In this document: positions 1 to 6,565 of the stretch, piece after piece | Layout: each line of letters opens with the position of its first letter | Position numbering within the stretch: position 1 is the first letter of the stretch | Assembly: GCA_029077775.1 (NCBI GenBank) | Contig: JAQNCU010000124.1 | Span: 1 to 7,735 of the forward strand | Length of the DNA stretch: 7,735 bases | Origin: Acidocella sp. | Lineage (GTDB): Bacteria > Pseudomonadota > Alphaproteobacteria > Acetobacterales > Acetobacteraceae | Direction of reading: 5' to 3' | Position numbers and translations under genes: made by a program | Notes under the pieces: model-generated | What the model was told of the DNA's origin: nothing | Seen by the model: the letters and a program-made list of their open reading frames with translations, nothing else | Database searches by the model: none

Positions 1-483
1 TTGAATGCTCTGGCTGCCTTTGCCGGGCGGCCTGAAACACTGGAGATCAAGCAGAATCTCATCAATGTGCTGGGCCATCCAGGACGGTTCTGGGCGTTTG
101 GCTATCAGAAGGTTTTCTTCACCGGCGGCCATCTCGGCGTTGTGGACCATGGGTCGCATACGGATGTTTCGGGCCGTGGCGCCGCCAGTTTGGAAACACC
201 GCTGGTCTATCTGCATTTTCATCACAAAAGCTGGGCGGAGCATGTGAAGGCGGGCAAGGAAAAGCTGCGCCCCTTCGTGGATGTGGACAACCCTGAGGCG
301 CTGGCTGGCTTCAAGGGCATCGGCTGGCATCTGCTGGTGCAGATGAACGCCGGCGAGGAGGCCTATAACAATATCATGAAGGTCACACCCGGCCCACCGG
401 AAGTCGATGGGCTTCTTGAGCTTTTCGACAAGCTGGGTATCGATCCGCTCTTCTTCGAGCAACCCGTACCCGCGGAGATATAA
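1..483 (+). CDS. C-terminal part of a probable family 2-like glycosyltransferase (partial)
   Basis: This is an open frame from the first base to a TAA at 481-483, 160 residues. The window starts inside or at the edge of the gene: a TTG is present at base 1, but no upstream sequence is available to judge it, so I treat the gene as 5'-truncated by the window. The text resembles the distal half of bacterial glycosyltransferase family 2 proteins: a 'GYQKVFFTGG' stretch near residue 34, a 'DHGSHTDVSG' segment near 49, and a histidine-rich 'YLHFHHKSW' motif near 70-78 followed by a lysine-rich helix. The N-terminal nucleotide-sugar domain with its DxD metal site is not in view, so substrate cannot be inferred. 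Its last 121 bases are antisense to the end of the flavoprotein gene. Family recognition is from memory of similar proteins; moderate certainty. Confidence 0.6.
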   Translation: MNALAAFAGRPETLEIKQNLINVLGHPGRFWAFGYQKVFFTGGHLGVVDHGSHTDVSGRGAASLETPLVYLHFHHKSWAEHVKAGKEKLRPFVDVDNPEALAGFKGIGWHLLVQMNAGEEAYNNIMKVTPGPPEVDGLLELFDKLGIDPLFFEQPVPAEI

Positions 484-1673
484 CGGGCGGCCCCGCTGCC
501 TTCGCAGCGCTGTTCTAAAATGCCTTTCGCGGCGGCATGGCCGCTCGCCCAGGCCCATTGGAAGTTATAGCCGCCGAGCCAGCCTGTCACATCCACCGCT
601 TCGCCGATGAAATAAAGCCCGGGCACAATTTTGCTGCCGCAATCGCGGGAGTTCAGCCCGTCGGTATCAATTCCACCAGAAGTCACCTCCGCCTTCACGA
701 ACCCTTCCGTACCGGCGGGGGTGAAGCCGAAGCTGTTCAACCTTGCCCCCAGCACGCGCAAGGTTTTGTCAGGTAAATCGGCCAGATTGCCAGGGTGCGC
801 CTCGGCCAGATGTGCTGCGAGGCGGGCGGGCAGATGCTCCGCCAGCACGGCTTTCAACCCCGCCTTGGGCCGCGCGCGCTTGGCAGCGGGCAGCGCCTCC
901 TCCATCCGTGCTCCTGGCCGCAAATCCACGGCAAAACTCTCTCCCGGCGCCAGGTAAGACGAGATTTGCAACACCGCCGGGCCGGAAAGCCCGCGATGAG
1001 TGAACAGCAAATTCTCCGCGAAGCGCGCCTTGCCCGCCCGTGCTATAACCGGCGTTGACACGCCAGCCAGAGCCGCCATCCAGGGCGCATCAACCGTCAG
1101 CGGCACCAAGGCCGGGCGCGGCGTGATGACTTTATGCCCGAATTGCCGCGCCAGCCGGTAGGCAAAATCCGTGGCGCCCAGTTTTGGAATCGACAGTCCC
1201 CCTGTCGCCACCACGAGATTTTTGGCTATGAAGCTGCCCTTATCCGTCTCCACCGCAAACACGCCGTCATGCGAAACCCCTTGCACCGTCACCGCGCAGC
1301 GCAGTTCAGCCGCCGCCATGCGTGCCAGCAATAATTCGACAATCTGCCTTGCCGATTCATCACAAAATAGTTGCCCCAGAGTTTTCTCGTGCCAGGCAAT
1401 GCCCGCCTGCTCCACCAGCGCCAGAAAATCCCGTGGCGTGAACCCCGCCAGCGCGGATTTGCAGAAATGCGGGTTCTGGCTAAGAAAATTCTTGGCACTC
1501 ACCTCTTTGTTGGTAAAGTTGCAGCGCCCGCCGCCGGAAATCAGAATTTTCCGGCCCACCTCCGGCCCATGTTCCAGCACCGCCACGCGCATGCCCGCCT
1601 GGGTAGCACTTCCCGCGCAAAACAGCCCGGCAGCGCCGCCGCCAATCACCACCACGTCGTAAATATCTCGCAT
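363..1673 (-). CDS. HI0933/YhiN-family FAD-dependent oxidoreductase with an antisense-derived tail
   Basis: 436 residues. The N-terminus carries a Rossmann FAD site (GGGAAG at 11-16, acidic residue E34 at the end of the second strand) and then the family signature ISGGGRCNFTN at 45-55. An ATGG motif at 156-159 and a C-terminal FAD-contact segment 'IGEAVDVTGWLGGYN' ending near 370 complete the fold. This matches the HI0933/YhiN/BaiN group of soluble flavoproteins, whose members usually have about 390-410 residues and whose substrates are mostly unknown. The conserved core ends around residue 388. The remaining roughly 48 residues are Ser/Pro/Gly-rich, and residues 397-436 are simply the reverse strand of the glycosyltransferase gene, so the original stop seems to be missing. 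The ATG at 1673 is supported by the immediate dinucleotide-fold start and a weak AGAGAG upstream. It lies 10 bp downstream of the LysR gene, suggesting co-transcription. Confidence 0.88.
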   Translation of the reverse strand: MRDIYDVVVIGGGAAGLFCAGSATQAGMRVAVLEHGPEVGRKILISGGGRCNFTNKEVSAKNFLSQNPHFCKSALAGFTPRDFLALVEQAGIAWHEKTLGQLFCDESARQIVELLLARMAAAELRCAVTVQGVSHDGVFAVETDKGSFIAKNLVVATGGLSIPKLGATDFAYRLARQFGHKVITPRPALVPLTVDAPWMAALAGVSTPVIARAGKARFAENLLFTHRGLSGPAVLQISSYLAPGESFAVDLRPGARMEEALPAAKRARPKAGLKAVLAEHLPARLAAHLAEAHPGNLADLPDKTLRVLGARLNSFGFTPAGTEGFVKAEVTSGGIDTDGLNSRDCGSKIVPGLYFIGEAVDVTGWLGGYNFQWAWASGHAAAKGILEQRCEGSGAARYISAGTGCSKKSGSIPSLSKSSRSPSTSGGPGVTFMILL

Positions 1674-1683
1674 GCCAGGCTCT

Positions 1684-2571
1684 CTAGCCCTTCGTCTTCG
1701 TCAGCGCCAGGAACTGCCGCACGTCGGGCGAGGTTTCCGCCCGGCGGCTGGCCAGCATCAGCTCGGAGGCAAGCGCGATGCCGTGGGTCGGCCTTAACAC
1801 TACGCCGGGCAGGCCCAGGCTTTTCGCCGGTTCCGGGATAAGCCCCAGCCCCAGCCCGGCGCCAACAGCGGTGAGCACGGTGATAAAATCGCGCACCGGG
1901 GCCAGCAGCTCCGGTGTAAATCCGCCGGCCTCGCCCAAGGCCCGCAGCCGGGCCAGAAACCCGGCCTCCTCGCCAAAATGCGGCAATATGAACTTCTGCC
2001 CCCGCAGCATCTCCGGCTTCAGCGTAGGGGCCTGCGCCAAGGCGCTGTGGGCGGGCAGCGCCAGCAGCAGGGCGTCGCGCTTCAGCTTCGCTACCCGCAC
2101 CTCCATCGGGTAATCCGCCCGCGCCCGCAGTAAGCCTATATCCAACCGCCCGGCGGCAATTTCCTCAAGCTGGCGGGGCGTCTCCATCTCGCGCAGATGG
2201 ATCTCCACTTCCGGCGCTGCCTCATGATAACGCCGCACCAGGGCTGAGGCCGTGCCATCCCAGGCGGCGGAGGCCACAAACCCTATCTCCAGCCGCCCCA
2301 CCTCGCCCCGCGCGGCGCGGCGCCCCAAGCTCTCGCCGCGTTCCGCTTGGCGCAAAATCGCCCGCGCCTCCGGCAGAAACAGCGTCCCGGTGGTGGTCAG
2401 GCTCACCTGGCTGCGCTTGCCCCGGTTGAACAGCTTGGCCCCCAGATCCGTCTCCAACCCGGCGACAAGCCGTGAGACACCCGATTGCGCCAGCCCCAGC
2501 CGCGCCGCCGCCCTGGCGAAATGCAGCTCCTCGGCCAGCACCTCAAAACAGCGCAGTTCCCGTAGCTCCAT
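1684..2571 (-). CDS. gcdR: LysR-type transcriptional regulator, probable glutarate regulator
   Basis: 295 residues, the usual LysR length. The N-terminus has the winged helix-turn-helix (about residues 1-60, recognition region around 18-38, 'FARAAARLGLAQSGVSR') followed by the linker helix. An effector-binding domain of periplasmic-binding-protein type begins near 'VGRLEIGFVASAAW' (91-104). LysR proteins typically bind DNA as tetramers and respond to a pathway metabolite. The gene is transcribed divergently from the glutaryl-CoA dehydrogenase gene across 102 bp. Pseudomonas putida has the same arrangement, where GcdR, a LysR activator, controls gcdH-gcdG in response to glutarate. The role and symbol are therefore inferred from context and not from the protein sequence alone. 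The ATG at 2571 has only a weak GGA upstream and a very short predicted leader. Confidence 0.88.
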   Translation of the reverse strand: MELRELRCFEVLAEELHFARAAARLGLAQSGVSRLVAGLETDLGAKLFNRGKRSQVSLTTTGTLFLPEARAILRQAERGESLGRRAARGEVGRLEIGFVASAAWDGTASALVRRYHEAAPEVEIHLREMETPRQLEEIAAGRLDIGLLRARADYPMEVRVAKLKRDALLLALPAHSALAQAPTLKPEMLRGQKFILPHFGEEAGFLARLRALGEAGGFTPELLAPVRDFITVLTAVGAGLGLGLIPEPAKSLGLPGVVLRPTHGIALASELMLASRRAETSPDVRQFLALTKTKG

Positions 2572-2611
2572 ATTTTAATCCAGTTTTAGCATTATAATCA
2601 TTATTTTAATC
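2572..2611 (-). repeat. Three GATTAWAAT motifs in the divergent promoter region
   Basis: Read on the minus strand, GATTAAAAT occurs at 2611-2603 and again at 2580-2572, with GATTATAAT between them at 2599-2591. The two identical copies are 31 bp apart, close to three helical turns, and the intervals are 12 and 19 bp. The repeats lie in an AT-rich island inside otherwise GC-rich DNA, between the LysR gene and gcdH. Seen directly. That they bind the LysR protein is inference; the middle copy also contains the candidate -10 of the regulator gene, so occupation could cause autoregulation. Confidence 0.5.
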
Positions 2612-2621
2612 TGATTGTCAA
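2591..2621 (-). promoter_or_regulatory. Candidate sigma70 promoter of the LysR (gcdR) gene
   Basis: On the minus strand a perfect TTGACA (2621-2616) is followed by a perfect TATAAT (2596-2591). The spacer is 19 bp, longer than the optimal 17, which would make the promoter weak or activator-dependent. Transcription would begin only about a dozen bases before the ATG at 2571. Confidence 0.5.
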
Positions 2622-2644
2622 ATTCCCGCCAGCCCGGCACAAAT
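2615..2644 (+). promoter_or_regulatory. Candidate gcdHG promoter overlapping the gcdR -35
   Basis: TTGTCA at 2615-2620 can act as a -35 on the plus strand, followed after 18 bp by ACAAAT at 2639-2644 as a poor -10. The -35 shares bases with the TTGACA of the divergent promoter, so both polymerases would compete for the same site. A weak -10 fits a promoter that needs an activator such as the LysR protein. Tentative. Confidence 0.35.
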
Positions 2645-2661
2645 CCTCTGCCACGTTTAAC

Positions 2662-2666
2662 GGGAG
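2662..2666 (+). promoter_or_regulatory. Ribosome binding site of gcdH
   Basis: GGGAG lies 7 bases upstream of the ATG at 2674 and supports that start over the in-frame ATG five codons later. Confidence 0.6.
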
Positions 2667-2673
2667 ACCCACC

Positions 2674-3855
2674 ATGGCCAAAGGCAAGATGTCATCATTC
2701 GACTGGATGGACCCGCTGCGGCTGGAAGCCGAGCTGAGCGAGGAGGAACGCGCCATCCGCGACACCGCCCAGGCTTATGCTCAGGAAAAACTCCAACCCC
2801 GCGTGCTGATGGCCTTCCGGGAGGAGCGGTTCGACCGCGAGATCATGAACGAGCTGGGTGAGCTCGGCCTGCTAGGTGCCACACTTTCCACGCATGACTG
2901 CGCGGATGTCTCTTACGTCGCCTACGGCCTCATCGCCCGCGAGATCGAGCGTGTGGATAGCGGCTACCGCTCCGCCTATTCTGTGCAATCCTCGCTGGTG
3001 ATGTACCCCATCTCCGCCTTCGGCTCCGCCGCGCAGAAGGACAAATACCTACCAAAACTACGCACCGGTGAATGGGTGGGCTGTTTTGGCCTTACCGAGC
3101 CCGATGCAGGCTCCGACCCTTCCTCCATGCGCACCCATGCAAAGAAGGTCGATGGCGGCTATCTCCTCTCCGGCTCCAAAACCTGGATCAGCAATTCCCC
3201 CATCGCGGATCTATGTCTCGTATGGGCAAAGGACGAAGCGGGGGACATTCGTGGTTTTCTCATCGAGCGCGGGGCCAAAGGCCTCACCACCCCGAAGATC
3301 GAAGGCAAGGTCTCGCTCCGCGCCTCCGTCACCGGCATGATTATGATGGACGAAGTGTTCGTGCCGGATGATGCCATGCTGCCAAACGTGAAAGGTCTGC
3401 GCGGCCCGTTCTCCTGCCTCAACAACGCCCGCTACGGCATTGCCTGGGGTGCTTTGGGGGCGGCCGAATTCTGCTGGCACACGGCGCGGGATTATACGCT
3501 GGCCCGTAAGATGTTCGGAAAACCCCTGGCCGGAACACAGCTCATCCAGAAGAAGCTGGCTGACATGCAAACTGAAATCACCCTCGGCCTGCACAGCGTG
3601 CTGCGCCTGGGCCGGCTGATGGACGCGGGCGAGGCTTCACCGGAGATGATCTCCCTGCTGAAGCGCAACAACTGCGGCAAATCGCTGGATGTTGCCCGCA
3701 TGGCGCGGGATATGCTGGGCGGCAACGGCATCGCGGACGAGTATCACGTCATCCGCCACATGGTGAACCTGGAAACCGTGAACACCTATGAAGGCGCGCA
3801 CGATGTTCACGCCCTCATTCTCGGCCGGGCGCAAACGGGGCTTTCCGCTTTCTGA
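2674..3855 (+). CDS. gcdH: Glutaryl-CoA dehydrogenase
   Basis: 393 residues, full length for the family. The FAD enzyme oxidises and decarboxylates glutaryl-CoA to crotonyl-CoA plus CO2, in lysine/tryptophan/glutarate degradation. The sequence follows GCDH closely: E92 and R99 in 'ERVDSGYRSAYSVQSS' match the E87/R94 pair that binds the glutaryl carboxylate in the human enzyme. The FAD/substrate motif 'CFGLTEPDAGSDPSSM' and 'KTWISNSP' are present, as is 'LNNARYGIAWG'. The catalytic base is E373 in 'NTYEGAHD', and the C-terminus 'ALILGRAQTG' is typical. A local deviation is 'STHDCADVSYVAYG' near residues 72-85, where I recall the usual text being 'GYGCAGV'. The gene is first in a two-gene operon; its TGA overlaps the next ATG by one base. 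Regulation is probably by the divergent LysR protein. Specific substrate assignment rests on these residues and on the adjacent CoA-transferase. Confidence 0.94.
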   Translation: MAKGKMSSFDWMDPLRLEAELSEEERAIRDTAQAYAQEKLQPRVLMAFREERFDREIMNELGELGLLGATLSTHDCADVSYVAYGLIAREIERVDSGYRSAYSVQSSLVMYPISAFGSAAQKDKYLPKLRTGEWVGCFGLTEPDAGSDPSSMRTHAKKVDGGYLLSGSKTWISNSPIADLCLVWAKDEAGDIRGFLIERGAKGLTTPKIEGKVSLRASVTGMIMMDEVFVPDDAMLPNVKGLRGPFSCLNNARYGIAWGALGAAEFCWHTARDYTLARKMFGKPLAGTQLIQKKLADMQTEITLGLHSVLRLGRLMDAGEASPEMISLLKRNNCGKSLDVARMARDMLGGNGIADEYHVIRHMVNLETVNTYEGAHDVHALILGRAQTGLSAF

Positions 3856-5036
3856 TGGGCCCGCTTTCCGGCTACATGATTCTCGATTTAAGCCGCGTGC
3901 TGGCCGGCCCCTGGGCATCGCAGATCTTCGCGGATCTGGGTGCCGAGGTCATCAAGATCGAGCGGCCGGGCAAGGGCGATGACACCCGCGCCTGGGGCCC
4001 GCCTTTCGTCGAGGAAAGCGGGATCTCCGCCTATTTCTGCGCCGCCAACCGAGGTAAAAAATCCGTCACCATCGACATGGGTACACAGCAAGGTCAGGCG
4101 CTTATCAAACGCCTCGCGGAAAAATCCGATGTGGTGCTGGAGAATTTCAAATGCGGCGGTTTGGCGAAGCTGGGCCTGGGACATGAGGATTTGCTAAAAC
4201 TCAATCCCCGCCTCATCTATTGCTCCATCACGGGCTTTGGCCAGACCGGCCCCTACCGCAACCGTGCCGGGTATGATTTTCTCATGCAGGGCATGGGCGG
4301 GCTGATGGCAGTGACGGGTGAACCTGATGGTGAACCGATGAAGGCCGGTGTCGCGGTGGTGGATATCCTCACCGGCCTCTACGCCTCCAACGCCGTGATG
4401 GCCGCCTTGCTAGAGCGTGAACGCTCCGGCCTCGGCCAGCATATCGACCTTGCCTTGTTCGATGTGCAGATCGCCGCCATGGCCAATCAGGTTTCATCCT
4501 ATCTCGTCTCGGGAGAGCCGCCGCCGCGTTTAGGCAATGCGCATCCTTCCATCGTGCCGTATCAGGTCTTCGCCACGAAAGATGGGCATATCATCCTCGC
4601 CATCGGCAATGACGATCAGTTTGCCCGCTTCGCAACGCTGGCGGGCGCGCCGGAGCTTTCGCAGGATGAACGCTTCGCCGCCAACCCCGCACGGGTCAAA
4701 AACCGCGCCATCCTGGTGCCATTGCTGGAAACACTGCTGGCCGCCCGTACCACGAAAGACTGGACGGAAGCCTTGGAAGCCTTCGGCATTCCCGGCGGCC
4801 CGATCAACGATTTCGCTGCTATCGACGCCGACCCGCAGGTGCAGGCGCGCGGTATCTTCAAGCAGCTTGCACCCGGCCTGCGTGGCGTTGCCAGCCCTAT
4901 ACGCTTCTCGCGCTCAGCAGTTAAAGATAACCTGCCGCCGCCGCCGCTGGGCGCGGATACGGCGGAAGTCCTCTCTTCGGTTCTGGAGTTCTCAGAAGAG
5001 GATATTTCCAAGCTAAGGGAAGAAAAAATTATCTGA
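3855..5036 (+). CDS. gcdG: Class III (CaiB/BaiF) CoA-transferase, probable succinyl-CoA:glutarate CoA-transferase
   Basis: 393 residues, typical of family III CoA-transferases, soluble interlocked dimers. It opens with the family text 'ILDLSRVLAGPWASQ' and 'DLGAEVIKIERP' (9-38), followed by 'NRGKKSVTIDM' (65-75). D170 in 'VVDILTG' aligns with the catalytic aspartate (D169 of formyl-CoA transferase) that forms the acyl anhydride with the substrate. Next to gcdH the likely reaction is succinyl-CoA plus glutarate giving glutaryl-CoA plus succinate, as for human SUGCT and Pseudomonas GcdG; specificity is inferred from context. The start overlaps the gcdH stop as TGATG, which implies translational coupling and equimolar expression. 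No clear terminator follows. Confidence 0.92.
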   Translation: MGPLSGYMILDLSRVLAGPWASQIFADLGAEVIKIERPGKGDDTRAWGPPFVEESGISAYFCAANRGKKSVTIDMGTQQGQALIKRLAEKSDVVLENFKCGGLAKLGLGHEDLLKLNPRLIYCSITGFGQTGPYRNRAGYDFLMQGMGGLMAVTGEPDGEPMKAGVAVVDILTGLYASNAVMAALLERERSGLGQHIDLALFDVQIAAMANQVSSYLVSGEPPPRLGNAHPSIVPYQVFATKDGHIILAIGNDDQFARFATLAGAPELSQDERFAANPARVKNRAILVPLLETLLAARTTKDWTEALEAFGIPGGPINDFAAIDADPQVQARGIFKQLAPGLRGVASPIRFSRSAVKDNLPPPPLGADTAEVLSSVLEFSEEDISKLREEKII

Positions 5037-5270
5037 AAGCTTTTGTAGCTGTATATTTTGGCTAAGAGGTAAGCAGTTTATTTCTCTCTTGTCATAGCCA
5101 CTGTAGATGCTGAACGAAAGTTTCGCGCCTCTATTTCGTCGATCAGCGCCAAGTCGCCAAGCGCCTTGTGTTCCGCCAAGTTTTTGAAGCCCATCCGGCC
5201 GATGTTATCAACAAATTCAGATTAATGTTTCGAGTGGAACGTTCAAAGACCATGCAACTTCTACATATTT
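5037..5270. other. Intergenic gap between convergent gcdG and the SGNH-like gene
   Basis: This 234-bp stretch separates two genes that end towards each other. It is more AT-rich at its left end (5040-5090). A weak hairpin can be drawn from TGGCTA (5059-5064) and TAGCCA (5095-5100) with a partial inner AGAG/CTCT stem, but there is no U-tract, so I do not call a terminator. The middle contains a short open frame on the minus strand (see 5078-5194). The plus-strand frame that starts at 5168 is a shadow of the SGNH gene end. Confidence 0.5.
5078..5194 (-). CDS. Small open frame, possible gene remnant (38 residues)
   Basis: A minus-strand frame from an ATG at 5194 to a TAA at 5078-5080 encodes 38 residues, with a further nine codons open upstream to an in-frame TAA at 5222-5224. 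The product is charged and probably helical (contains 'ALGDLALIDEIEARNF'). Its codons favour G/C third positions like the real genes nearby, which is why I list it. No Shine-Dalgarno sequence precedes the ATG. It lies on the same strand as the SGNH gene, 76 bp beyond its stop. I do not recognise it. It may be the surviving 3' end of a decayed gene or chance. Confidence 0.25.
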   Translation of the reverse strand: MGFKNLAEHKALGDLALIDEIEARNFRSASTVAMTREK

Positions 5271-6248
5271 TCAGGGGCATTCCTCCGCCACAACGTCCAT
5301 CTCCACCCCCGGCGCCATCACCTTCCGCGCCAGCATTTTTCCCAACCCTTTGGCCACCTCCATCGAATTCTTAAACTGGCACGGCCTCGCCAGATGATCC
5401 TCGCTGTTGAAAAAATCTATACGCGGGTAAAGGCTTTCTCCTTTCAGGCTTAAAAACTCCATCCCATAAATTTGCCTCACCGCCGCACGCGTTCCGTTTG
5501 AAATCCGTGCATCGGTAAAATCTACTGGCCAGCCGCCAATCACAACAACGCCCTTCGCCCGCTCTTGCGTCACAAACCGCGCAATCAGCTTTGTACCATA
5601 CCCCTCCTCAATCTCTTGCGCCGAGGGTCCCGCCCGCGCTGTGCCGGCGAGCAGGGTTTTATCCGCCCCGGCCAGATCATTATCTACCCGGTCGCCCTCC
5701 ACATCATATTCCGCCGCCAGCAACGTAGCTCCATTGCGAACATTCAATGCTGCAAGCGGCATTTCCGCAAGCGCCTCCAGCCCATCGCCCAGCGTGCAAC
5801 AGAACAGCGCCCCCATCGCCCGCCCCAGCGGCAGTTTCAGAAGAAACGCCTTGTCATGCCGCAGCAGCAACGCTCCATCCACCAAAGCCCGATATTGCGC
5901 CTCGGTCATTGCGTATTGCTCAAGCTCCATCGGCATATACACTACGTCCCCCGCATGCAGTGTGGGCGCATAGCGGGTGAAAATCTCATCCAACCCAATT
6001 CCCACCGCTATGCCCGCATTCTCGCAAGGCATATTCAGCATCTTTCCCATTACGGCACAGCTATGCGAATAAGGCCCGTTGGAGCCTGCGAGGATCACCA
6101 GCTTGGGCGAGGGCAGGCTGGCCAGCCGCGCGGTTTTCTGTGTCATCTCCAGCCATAGAGGCTCCAGTGAGAGCGGGCGCTCCAGAACTGTCCCGAACAG
6201 CAAAACATACAGCGCCACCGATACTAACAGGCTGCGGAAATTTACCAT
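5271..6248 (-). CDS. Membrane-anchored SGNH/GDSL-like protein, probable surface-polysaccharide acylation
   Basis: 325 residues. One hydrophobic segment (about residues 7-22, 'LLVSVALYVLLFGTVL') anchors the protein; the rest is probably periplasmic. After a spacer comes 'LVILAGSNGPYS' (50-61), with S56 in the position of the SGNH nucleophile, then 'ENAGIAVGIGLDEI' (block II-like) and 'GDVVYMPMELEQY'. A D284-H285 pair in 'NSEDHL' near the C-terminus may supply the remaining catalytic residues. Proteins with this layout often sit beside MBOAT acyltransferases and help O-acetylate exopolysaccharides, as AlgX/AlgJ- or DltD-like partners; no MBOAT gene is visible here. The first residues (MVNFRSL) are encoded by the end of the adjacent mobile element, and the ATG at 6248 overlaps the stop of the small upstream gene. 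The pre-insertion start may have been the GTG at 6218. No Shine-Dalgarno sequence precedes the ATG. Confidence 0.72.
   Translation of the reverse strand: MVNFRSLLVSVALYVLLFGTVLERPLSLEPLWLEMTQKTARLASLPSPKLVILAGSNGPYSHSCAVMGKMLNMPCENAGIAVGIGLDEIFTRYAPTLHAGDVVYMPMELEQYAMTEAQYRALVDGALLLRHDKAFLLKLPLGRAMGALFCCTLGDGLEALAEMPLAALNVRNGATLLAAEYDVEGDRVDNDLAGADKTLLAGTARAGPSAQEIEEGYGTKLIARFVTQERAKGVVVIGGWPVDFTDARISNGTRAAVRQIYGMEFLSLKGESLYPRIDFFNSEDHLARPCQFKNSMEVAKGLGKMLARKVMAPGVEMDVVAEECP
6224..6243 (+). repeat. Left terminal inverted repeat of the mobile element
   Basis: Twenty bases beginning CTAACAGGCTGCGG and ending AAATTT are the exact reverse complement of 7705-7724. If the TA at 6225-6226 is target duplication, the element's repeat proper starts ACAGGCTGCGG at 6227 and is 17 bp. 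The repeat contains most of the stop codon of the small gene and codons 2-8 of the SGNH-like gene. Confidence 0.85.
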
Positions 6249-6565
6249 CGTTTGGCGGTGAATGAGCTTTCGTCTCCGTTGTCGAAGCGGATTTCGCCGA
6301 TGAGTGTGCCGTTTTCTTCGAGTTCGGCATCGCCGTCGCCGGAGACCTCGGTCATTTCGTCCGATCCGTGGAATCTGAACCAGATGCTCGTTGTGCCGTA
6401 CTCACATTGCAGGCCGATCTGGACGGCCCCGAATGCCATCTCGCCACCGGCATCGTCGATTTGTATATAGGCTGGGCCTAGCATTTCGACGTACTCGGTA
6501 TCCCAGGTCTGCATGCTGGTAATCCGCCACTTTCCAAGCAGGGATTTGCGGTCGGGCCTTGTCAT
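6242..6565 (-). CDS. Uncharacterised small acidic protein, apparent IS cargo
   Basis: 107 residues from the ATG at 6565. An upstream in-frame ATG at 6634 would lie inside the transposase coding sequence, and the residues it adds are a frame shadow, so I reject it. The protein begins near 'LLGKWRIT', has alternating hydrophobic and acidic stretches suggesting beta strands, and ends with 'GSDEMTEVSGDGDAELEENG' and 'GDESSFTAKRW'. This resembles a widespread family of hypothetical proteins of about 100-120 residues with no known role. There is no signal peptide or membrane segment. Its ATG overlaps the transposase TGA (ATGA) and its TAA overlaps the next gene's ATG (ATGGTAA), so it sits in a translationally linked chain. 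It lies within the element's inverted repeats, which suggests it moves with the transposase. It could be a transposition accessory factor, but nothing in the sequence proves that. Confidence 0.75.
   Translation of the reverse strand: MTRPDRKSLLGKWRITSMQTWDTEYVEMLGPAYIQIDDAGGEMAFGAVQIGLQCEYGTTSIWFRFHGSDEMTEVSGDGDAELEENGTLIGEIRFDNGDESSFTAKRW

Noticed and set aside
1171..1662. 163-residue plus-strand frame opposite the flavoprotein
   Set aside because: Antisense shadow; the minus frame has clear FAD-binding motifs in this stretch.
5059..5100. Possible rho-independent terminator after gcdG
   Set aside because: The stem is six pairs with a long bulged loop and no run of T follows on either strand.
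5168..5374. 68-residue plus-strand frame at the gcdG/SGNH gap
   Set aside because: Over half of it is antisense to the SGNH-like gene, it is proline-rich and low in complexity, and it has no ribosome site.
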